A DNA stretch of 64,000 bases from Diphasiastrum complanatum. Its lineage: Eukaryota; Streptophyta; Lycopodiopsida; Lycopodiales; Lycopodiaceae. Position 1 is the stretch's first letter; each line of letters begins with the position of its first letter. The position numbers were made by a program, and so were the translations under genes. Below, one piece after another: positions 55,991-64,000 of the stretch. The DNA lies in NCBI GenBank assembly GCA_029204225.1, contig MU831566.1, positions 1-64,000 of the forward strand, in the 5' to 3' direction. The notes beneath the pieces are model-generated. The model saw only the letters and a program-made list of their open reading frames with translations. It did not search any database and was not told the DNA's origin.

Positions 55991-57439
55991 TTCGTTTTCC
56001 GAACATTGCATTTGGAAAAAAAATCAACAAAAATAGTAAAAGGTAGATACCAACTTAATCTATTATTCTTTGATCCAATGCTACATTTTAATATACTCTA
56101 AATATCAATATATAGCCTAGATCGAAAACTTTCTGAAATTGCTGCATTAGGAGATATTCATTCCTCACTCGAAAAATCGGGTAGAGGATATGGCTCTAAT
56201 CTACCAACTAAACCATTTGTATCAAAAAAATAGGTGTGATCATAAAAGAAAACTCCTAACTCTAAAAGTGATTTTGGAGAATGACCTTTATATTGTAAAA
56301 TACCGATATCCAAATGTATGACATCAATTATTCCTACAATCGATTGAACTGTTTGCCATTCAATGAAATTTGATGGATACAATTCTGCAAAACCAACAAA
56401 AATATCACAAGAAAAATATAATTTAAAGAAAATGCTAACTCTAAAGAAATTAAATTACAATCTATCATTTGGATTTAAATCATGAATGTTGAGCTTATTG
56501 TGAAGATCAGCATGCCGTGATAGATTGACCGGCAGGTGATACCCTGAAATCCATTATCTGCCTTTCCAAGAGCTTTTGTACATGTTATCCAATATTTTTC
56601 TTTTTTGGAATAAGCCTTTTGCAGAGGGATGCATCAAGATCCATTGATATTTTTGATATATTATTGGTATTCATTGATCTTCTACATTTTTTTCATTGCA
56701 AATAGTGATTGCATCAATGGATCCTCTTGGTCTCCGATTATGTGTAGCCATTAGTCATAAATACGAGTACGCAAGCTGAGAACGGAGAGAATGTAGAGAC
56801 TGTGAGGTAAACCTAAGAATGACAATCCAAAATAAGAGATAGAATGAATAAAATGACAGGTATACCTATGAATGACAAGAAGTTCCTAAACTACAAGGAT
56901 TAGTTAACTACAGTTTACGACTATTGACATCAAATCAACCTCGAGTGTACAATGACGAGCAACATAAGAGTATTCGGGCAGTAACTATGGTCCAATCACA
57001 ATTGACTGTTCTACCTTGTGGGATATTTGAAAATCACAAAAATTTGGCCGGGAAAGTTAAATACAATTTTCGTCCGTCAACCACTGCTACAGTTCGTCAA
57101 AGATGGACACCATTCATTGGGACACATAAGTGTTGAAAGCGTGCGAAGTAAAAAAAAGCATCTTGAAAAAGGTCCCATTTGAGTTCTAATATCCTCTGAT
57201 GAACAAGCAAGATCAAAGGGACAATTCATATCTCACACAAAATGGGAATTTGCAGGAGGATGTGATTGGAAGGTTTGTCTATAACTCTATTTGTTTTAAG
57301 TGAACAATTTTAAATTGTATGATGATTGATTATTGTTTTAATTTCAACATGTGGCAGGATTGACAGTATAGTGCAATGTGGGCATATGGTCGTCATCATT
57401 GCATTGAATCAATTGATATGAAATGATGAATTTATGATT
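55991..57439. other. mostly unassigned
   Basis: It holds the 74-codon - strand frame at 56382-56158 noted with the Myb-like fragment and a + strand frame at 56924-57136 (KYNFRPSTTATVRQRWTPFI) that I cannot name. The latter may belong to the CACTA remnant that follows. Confidence 0.3.
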
Positions 57440-58209
57440 GTGGTGTGATGGCATCTCTCCATCAAGAAAGTCGGAGTAGTGCTCGAGATCAAAGTCCAAT
57501 TTTTGGAGAGCTTGAGTATGTAGGAACCATACAAGCGATATATGGGGTGTGTTTTGGTGAAATGGGTAAATATTTGTTGTTTGATGTGAATGGTTCAAAA
57601 TCAACTATATAGGATCAAATGAATCGTAAAAAAATATGGTAGTGGATTTTTTCCTATCAATTGAACCAAGACATTAAGCATAGACTTTTCAGACACATTG
57701 GTTGCCTTGTCATTGTGAATAGGTGTGCATGAATTTCACATTTTCTTTTTTTGTCAATTCTAACCAATGTTATATTAATCATCCACTACTTTTTCATTAC
57801 ATCTATTTATTGTGAATTAAAATATGATCATAACAAATCTATAATCCCAATATTGCTAAATGTGCATGTACTTTTTCAACCAGATCGACTAAACGAAAAT
57901 TGGTGGTATGCTGTTCACATTAAGCCACGCTCAAGACATGTATTTGAAAACGCATATGTTGAGCATGAAATGGAAGATCTAAATTTGGACAACACAAGTA
58001 TATCTGATGAAGATATACATATATCTTCAAGTTTTATAAATATTGAAAGCCCGCGAATTGATTCTCATGATCCAGGACACTCAGATGATGAAGAGGACAA
58101 CAATGATTCTTTGCATGAGGACAATCTTAAGAAAGGTTTTGATTTCTATAGGGATGACGAAAATCATATTAGTAGAGATGAGTTGCAGGATGTATTGGCT
58201 GATGTGTGA
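57440..58209 (+). pseudogene. CACTA transposase C-terminal DUF4216 segment and acidic tail
   Basis: The + strand gives GELEYVGTIQAIYGVCFGEM, then KYLLFDVNGSK, resembling YYG.I..I.EL.Y....V.LFKC.W of DUF4216. From 57878 it gives VLFQPDRLNENWWYAVHIKP, matching the QVFY..DP....W.VV...KPR end of that domain. A long acidic tail follows (SDDEEDNNDSLHEDN) to the stop at 58209. DUF4216 follows DUF4218 in TNP2-type proteins, so this may be the far end of the element whose front is at 52420-53150. Frameshifts and a stop near 57610 are present. The chromovirus LTR starts at once after it. Confidence 0.65.
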
Positions 58210-59029
58210 CATGCAAAGCCATCAAGTCATGGATGGTGTGACATGCAAAGCCATCAAGTTATGGATGGTGTGACATGGAAAGCCATCAAGTTATGGATGG
58301 TGTGACATGCATGGCCATCAAGTCATGGATGGTGTGACATGCATGGCCAGCAGTCTTATGGATGGTGTGAAAGTTTTAGAGAGAGAGAGAGAGAAAGAGA
58401 GAAAGAGAGATGAAAGAGGTAGGAGAAAGTGAGTGTGTGTGAAAGTGGTTCCGAAAAGTGATTCTAGTCCAAGCTTGATAGATCCTCCTAAAGCCATAGC
58501 TCCAAACTTTCTTCCAAGCACCTACACACACACAAGCAAGAGCAAGAGGCAAAGCAAAAATGAATGGGAGATGAATAGTGAGGGAGAGGGGCAAGCTAGT
58601 CCTTTTATAGGGAATGTGTAGTCTTTAGGAAATGGCTGAGGTGTCCAAAATAAGTGTGAGAGGTGTAAGGGAGACTCTAGGATAAGTAAAGTGAGAGGGT
58701 GAGGTGTATAGGTATGAGAGATTGTTTATGGGAGGAGTAGGAGGGCGCATTTTCCTAGGTGTCCTATTGCTTTCAAGCCATGTGAAAAAGTAGGTAAGTT
58801 ACATATTGATAAGGATAGAAGGTAGGTAGCCTAACATTCAATGTTAGTCACTTTTAAGTTAATATTTCTTTGTGTACAACATTGGGATCCACCCAAGTAT
58901 TTTTCATGTCATGGGAAAGGCTTTGTATATGTCCATCTTACCTTGCATAATTTTCATCAGTTCCTAGGCTCTTTTTTCTAGGGGTTGCCCATCCCCAATC
59001 ATAGTGGAGTGTGACACAAAGGGTGATCA
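58210..59029 (-). repeat. chromovirus copy 4, 3' LTR
   Basis: It ends at TGATCA (59024-59029). The TATA box is at 58602-58609 (- strand). The outer edge is cut inside the 32-bp minisatellite (58207-58365, five units of TGACATGCA..CCATCAAG). It follows the CACTA tail without a visible target duplication. Confidence 0.75.
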
Positions 59030-59986
59030 GTCCTTTGGTTTCTTCTCCCAATCTTTATAGACTCGAGTGAGCCTTATTTATAGACTCGATTGAGCCTTCT
59101 TCATGTACCATCTTTAAGCTTTAAGAAGCTTCTTTGAATTCTTTCTTCAGGTACTCTTCTTAGTACCTGCACATATCCTTAGGAAAAGGTTAGAAGCCAT
59201 ACCATCAAATGGTTCATCACTAGATTCTATTTCTTGAACCTGCATATCACATTGTTAGCATTGCTCTACAGTGTCATTTCTTTTCTTCAAGTAATGATAC
59301 TTGCACTCATAATTCATCAGTTAGAGTAATAAGCTCTAATACTCAAAATATGTTTCATACAAAACGAATGGAAGACTGGATAGCCTTTATTTCCTGGTCA
59401 ATTTGGTCTATACAATTTTACATTCCCTCCGACGCATTAAGCATTGTCCTCAACAGCCATTTCTCAAATAAACATTTAAAATTTCTGGATACTTTTGGAA
59501 GAATTCTTCTTCCATCCATCTTGCATCCGTAGTAGGATAGTTCTTAAATTTGAGGAGGTATAATGTAGAAGTTATCCCTTTTCTTTCAGTTCTTGTCTTG
59601 TGCATCAATATCTGCTCAGGTTGAAGGATTTCTTCAGTTCCTTGAATTTCTGGTGGTTCGGAATCTGAAAATCCTTAAGGTTCTGAACCATTGAATTTTT
59701 TTAGCAAGCTTACATGGAATTTGTCATGGATTTTCCAAGTAATAGGTAAGTGAAGCTCACATGTAACTTCATTGATTTCTTTCTTGACTTTAAAAGGTCC
59801 ATAATACTTTTGGGCTAGTTTTGGGTAGAGTTTCATGCTGCCCTTCTTTTTCCTAAGTCTTTTCTTTTCAAATTGTAGGAGAACTAGTTCTCCTTCGTCG
59901 TACTTGATTGCCCTCCGACGCATATTTGCACTTTTCTACTGTTTCTGTTGTGCATTTGCAATGGATTGTTGAACCTTTGAAAAGGT
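59030..59986 (-). pseudogene. chromovirus copy 4, integrase tail and chromodomain
   Basis: The - strand frame 59923-59675 reads EGELVLLQFEKKRLRKKKGS, then LAQKYYGPFKVKKEINEVTC and IHDKFHVSLLKKF: the integrase C-terminal GPF-type barrel. It continues, with frame changes, through the chromodomain (59690-59440), as in 15043-14744. The 3' untranslated region follows to 59030. The element is cut at 59986 by the Copia LTR at 59987; the first part of integrase and everything upstream are absent from the window. Confidence 0.8.
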
Positions 59987-60714
59987 TGTTGAATTTCACA
60001 CGTGTGGATTGTCTACTACATGTACTTGTGATCTCCTAAGGTGTGTAGATGCACCAAGATCAAGACTAGATTGAGATTCAAGATCTATCTTTGATTCTAT
60101 GGCAAAAACACACTACTACATGCATTCAATCACTTCCAACTCTCACTCACACGTGTGGGAAGTGTTCCAAAAGTATTCTAAGTAAAAAAAAGCTGCTCTC
60201 CTCGGGTAGAGAGAGAAAAACCATCATGGGCTCTCGGGCAGAGAGAGGAAGCTAGAAATTCAATGATGCTCAAAATCCACTCAATCTCAAAATCAATTAG
60301 ATCCAAAATGAGGAGTACAATGATACTAGTAGATTCATGAGCTACCACTATGCTTAACTATGATTGGATCACACGTTGCCACCTCTTAATCCCATTGGAC
60401 CTCTTAAACTTCATCAAACAAAAGCATTACACTTCTCTACACTCTAATTGGCACAAGTTTGGCCTCCTACTCTATTTTGGCTCAATAGTGGCATTACAAG
60501 TGGAAACGGATAATTTGCCATCTATGCCAAATTTGACCCTATCAACATTCTACACCTAAATGCTTGACTATGAAATTCTATGAAACCCCTATATCAGACA
60601 TTTTGATTTACTTTACAATTTTCCACACGTGGGAACATCCTCCACACATGTGAGATTCACTTACAAACTTCTATCATAAAAGATACCAAGCTAGATTTTT
60701 GCCAATTTCTCACA
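59987..60714 (-). repeat. Copia 3' LTR
   Basis: On the + strand it runs TGTTGAATTTCACACG to GCCAATTTCTCACA. Its partner starts at 63464, and a solo copy lies at 25352-26171. It lacks about 107 bp that the partner keeps (63883-63985), lost between two CC[T/C]ATTGGACC-type internal repeats. Confidence 0.9.
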
Positions 60715-60729
60715 CTCCTCCTCAAAAAA
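60715..60729 (-). other. polypurine tract
   Basis: The - strand reads TTTTTTGAGGAGGAG just before the 3' LTR; this is the usual second-strand primer of Copia elements. Confidence 0.8.
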
Positions 60730-61096
60730 TAGCTTGGAAAGGTACTAGATCACTTGAGAAGTTTGTAAATCTTTTTGAGTGGATCCTTTAGTATGTATAA
60801 GAAGTGAAGATCAGCCAAGGGATCCATCATAGCAGCACCTTCACCATATCCATGATAAGATCTCTCTGGTAGAGATCTCTTGCCAATGCCTTTGAAGAGT
60901 GCTCCACTAATATGCCACTATGATCATGGGCTTCCTCCATGCTTGATGATGATCTTTGCTTTGAAAGTTCCACTTGCATGATGGATGCACCATAAATAGA
61001 TAAATTTGAGGCTTCCAAGCCTCATAAGGATCATGGAGATCAAGATCATAAGATGTGAAACAATGATGATTATCAAGATTATGCGTTCTAGCTTGA
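60730..61096 (-). pseudogene. Copia RNase H terminal remnant
   Basis: A short decayed stretch reads SSKALARD near 60860, matching the FTKALARDRFE motif that ends Copia polyproteins. All RT and most of RNase H are missing between the 475-codon frame and here. Confidence 0.45.
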
Positions 61097-62706
61097 CTAG
61101 TCCACATACATCCATGAGCTTGGATCATCCTTCCTTCTTGTTTCCAAGGGAATATGTGGAAAGCAAGCACTACCAAGTTCACTAAGGTGATCAACCTTAG
61201 GCTTCATCTTGAATAAAAATTCATATGGTGCTATTCCTTCAAGAGCTCCAATACTCCTCAAAGCTTTGATCTTCAATGAGAATTTATTCTCAACATATGC
61301 TTTGAATAATAAGAAATAATCATACACCATAATACTTGAAGAGAAAATATATGTGCATTTTGTGTAATCATCCTCCTTCGACATATTGAACATATAAGAA
61401 ACATCAAGAGAGTTTGCACTCTCACTTGGATCCGATTTGTAGATGCCTTCAAATCTTGATCCATATGCAAGGATCTCACCATTCTTCTTGATCACACAAT
61501 TGTCAATATTGAAATTGACATCAAAGCCACTATCGAGAAGTTGGCCAACACTTAAGAAGTTCTTTGTAAGCTTTGGGACAAAAAGAACATTGTTGAGAAA
61601 GAGATCTCTAGAAGATGCAAGCTTCAAGGGAATAATCCCTACTCCTTCAATATTGCACTCATGCTTACTTGCAAAGTATATGGTCTTCTTGACTCCATCA
61701 CAAGGCAAAAGAGATGAAAAAAAGTGCTTGGAGCCACACATATGTGAAGATGCTCCACTATCAATATACCATGAGTTGTCCTTGTTGAAGGTGGAAGAGG
61801 AGAAGCTTGATGCCATAAGAGAGCCTTCTCCATCACTTGCAATATAGTCTTCTTTCTCATTGGTGATGTTGGCTTCATTGAGTTGATCCTTCTTCTTGAA
61901 GCAATTGGTGGCATAATGGCCTTTCTTGCCACAATAAAAGCACTTGATCTTCTTCTTCTTGAGATTTGAAGTAGAAGCATGAGAGGTATCCTCCTCCTCC
62001 TCTTCATCTTGGTGTCTAGATTTATCATTAGAGAAGTGATGGTGTTGCTTCTTACTCCTCTCTTTGTGCTTGGCAAATAGAACTTTGTCATCATCATGAT
62101 TGAGTGATAGCTTGTCCATCCTCAAGAGTTTGTACTCTTGTCTTGATTCTTCATAAATAAGCACACTCTGAAGGGCCTCCAAACTTGGTAGCTCCTCCTT
62201 AATGGCATAGGATTGGACAAGGTTGTCATATTCATCTCTCAAGCCATTGAGAATGTCTTGGACTAGCTCACTTTGATTGATTGAGTCACCAATACATGCA
62301 AGCTCCCTATGAATATCCTTGACTCTCAAAACATAATTAGATGCACTCTCATCACTCTTTTGACTACTTTGGAATATTTGATTTCTAAGAGTGAGGACCC
62401 TAGAGGTGTTCTTAGCCTCATAGATGGACTTGAGACAATTCCAAGCTTCCTTGGATGTAGAACAATCACCAATCTCCCTCAATATCTCGTTAGAGACATT
62501 CATCTTAATGTAGTGGAGAGCCATCCTAGCTCTCTTCTTGTATTTTTGTACTTCTTGAAGGACTTGAGGCTCCCTTCAATCCCAAGTACAATGTCCATCA
62601 CATCTTGGAGTATCAAGATGGACTCCATCCTCAACTTCCATATTAAATAATTGGAAGTAGACAATCTCTCACTTGGTTGCAACAAGTATGAACTCATTGG
62701 AGTCAT
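61097..62706 (-). CDS. non-autonomous Copia gag-protease frame
   Basis: Gag starts at 62706 (MTPMSSYLLQPSERLSTSNY). One frameshift near 62540 leads into an open frame of 475 codons (62524-61097), the longest in the window. It holds the UBN2 gag region, a His/Asp/Glu-rich linker, the zinc knuckle CFYCGKKGHYATNC (residues 195-208) and the protease box YIDSGASSHM (DSG at 255-257). The protease tail SVGQLLDSGFDVNF follows, then two short integrase pieces (AYVENKFSLKIKALRS; then APYEFLFKMKPKVDHLSELG) fused after a deletion. RT and RNase H are absent, so the element would need enzymes from another. Gag packages element RNA; protease matures it. The open frame implies either recent deletion or retained use. 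Confidence 0.8.
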
Positions 62707-63450
62707 GTAAAATGCAGATAAATAAAAGTGACGAACAAAAAATGTTGCTTCTCTCTCACTATAGGATCCAATAATGGTGTGCTACCATCTCCTATGCAAG
62801 ATCTTGCAACAAACTGTGAGATGATTCTCACTAGCTATCTCAATCTCTCCAAAACTAGATCTACTTCACATCAAATGATGGAGTATGGGCAAAGTTAGGA
62901 TCAAACACTCTTAGCACGTGTGAAATACACTAATAAACCAAATTTGACTCAAATACAATGATATTGCATGAAACAAAATGGCTAAGATCTCAAAACAGTG
63001 TCTGGATCACATATAGATGAGATTGGTAAGCATTCAACTGTGATTTTGGATCAAACAAGCAATCTCCTGACCTAACCAAATGTGTCCACCTAGGTCTAGG
63101 TGCCCTACCTAGCCCTCTTGAAAAGCTTATAGCTTTTGATTGGCTCAACCAAATGGAATGAAACTGATTGCATCAAAAACTAGACAAAAATAGCTTTAAA
63201 ACAAGCTATTAAGCAAGATTTTTGGATCAAACATGAAAGAGAACTCCCAAACTGAAATTGGATGTTCCTCACACATGTCTGAGCACCTGATTCCGTACAG
63301 TACCAGGTCAAACCTAATCAATGTCCTTTTGATCTCTTTTGATCCAAAATTGAACAAGATAGCTAGGAAAATGGGCCTTGACAATTTCTAGCTCAAGATT
63401 GATGAAAAATCTTCACTTAGATGGATCAAAATGCATGGTAACCTTAGGTA
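62707..63450 (-). other. Copia 5' untranslated leader
   Basis: It lies between the primer-binding site and the gag start. Frames on either strand are short and have no motif. Confidence 0.6.
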
Positions 63451-63463
63451 GGCTTTGATACCA
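63451..63463 (-). other. primer-binding site of the Copia element
   Basis: The - strand reads TGGTATCAAAGCC directly after the LTR end (...GAAATTCAACA). It differs from the usual TGGTATCAGAGC by one base. Confidence 0.85.
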
Positions 63464-64000
63464 TGTTGAATTTCACACGTGTGGATTGTCTACTACATGT
63501 ACTTGTGATCTCCTAAGGTGTGTAGATGCACCAAGATCAAGACTAGATTGAGATTCAAGATCTATCTTTGATTCTATGGCAAAAACACACTACTACATGC
63601 ATTCAATCACTTCCAACTCTCACTCACATGTGTGGGAAGTGTTCCAAAAGTATTCTAAGTAAAAAAAAGCTGCTCTCCTCGGGTAGAGAGAGAAAAACCA
63701 CATGAGCTCTCGGGCAGAGAGAGGAAGCTAGAAATTCAATGATGCTCAAAATCCACTCAATCTCAAAATCAATTAGATCCAAAATGAGGAGTACAATGAT
63801 ACTAGTAGATTCATGAGCTACCACTATGCTTAACTATGATTGGATCACACTTTGCCACCTCTTAATCCTATTGGACCATTGATCCATGCACCTCTAAATT
63901 CTATTGGACTATATTCAAGCACACCTCAAATTCCTATTGGACCACACATGGTTCCACCTCTAGATCCTATTGGACCTCTTAAACTTCATCAAACAAAAGC
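63464..64000 (-). repeat. Copia 5' LTR (runs off window)
   Basis: It is homologous to 59987-60714, beginning TGTTGAATTTCACACG on the + strand. It retains the internal repeat of CCTATTGGACC units (63860-63980). The remaining ~300 bp lie outside the window. Confidence 0.9.

Noticed and set aside
1-64000. CRISPR arrays, rRNA genes, organelle inserts, telomeric repeats
   Set aside because: I looked for regularly spaced repeats, conserved rRNA words and TTTAGGG arrays and saw none.

Overview
This window looks like repeat-dense nuclear DNA of a seed plant, probably an angiosperm. It is AT-rich and carries Ty1/Copia and Ty3/Gypsy (chromodomain-type) retrotransposon pieces, CACTA (En/Spm) transposase pieces, a tRNA-derived SINE-like unit, LTR promoters, long GA/CT and GT/CA microsatellites, and an intron-split AP2-type transcription-factor gene. 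The species cannot be named from the sequence. There is no sign of bacterial, plastid or mitochondrial DNA. Almost every coding stretch is broken, so this is mostly a fossil record of nested insertion, duplication and deletion.

Layout. 0-3.1 kb: the 3' end of one Copia element (+) and a rearranged Copia element (-) in which integrase and the RT start run straight into gag and protease. 3.1-9.6 kb: a Gypsy integrase-end repeat ('family A'), chromovirus LTR pieces with a 491-bp tandem duplication, GC-richer unidentified repeats ('family C') and a broken AP2-like gene pair. 9.6-15.9 kb: two chromovirus copies (-) joined through a shared LTR, both internally deleted. 15.9-19.4 kb: a tandem array of family A and a GC-rich island. 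19.4-32.6 kb: AP2-like gene copies. Two of them form an inverted duplication with ~3.1-kb arms (19383-22473 and 27263-30411) around a third chromovirus copy, which itself carries a solo Copia LTR. A further tail copy (31.9-32.6 kb) lies upstream of the copy starting at 30435, whose promoter has two perfect heat-shock elements. 32.6-38.4 kb: mostly unassigned, with a Copia RNase H remnant and a Copia LTR plus primer-binding site. 38.4-51.5 kb: a 2.45-kb inverted repeat flanking CACTA transposase pieces; the left arm is interrupted by a Copia element with a perfect 5-bp target duplication, and the right arm preserves the empty site. 51.5-58.2 kb: a SINE-like unit, more CACTA transposase, a degenerate centromeric-histone-H3-like copy, a proline-rich/possible Ulp1 protease gene and a Myb/SANT-like fragment. 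58.2-60.0 kb: another chromovirus 3' end. 60.0-64.0 kb: a deleted Copia element (-) that still has an open 475-codon gag-protease frame and both LTRs; the upstream LTR runs off the window.

How the parts relate. The AP2-like copies share one exon plan: a start just before the AP2 domain, split domain exons, a linker exon like that of euAP2/WRI-type proteins, then novel 3' exons. Copies appear head-to-tail and inverted, which suggests local gene duplication later scrambled by transposons. No complete, clearly functional gene is proven; the copy at 28708-30435 is the most complete.
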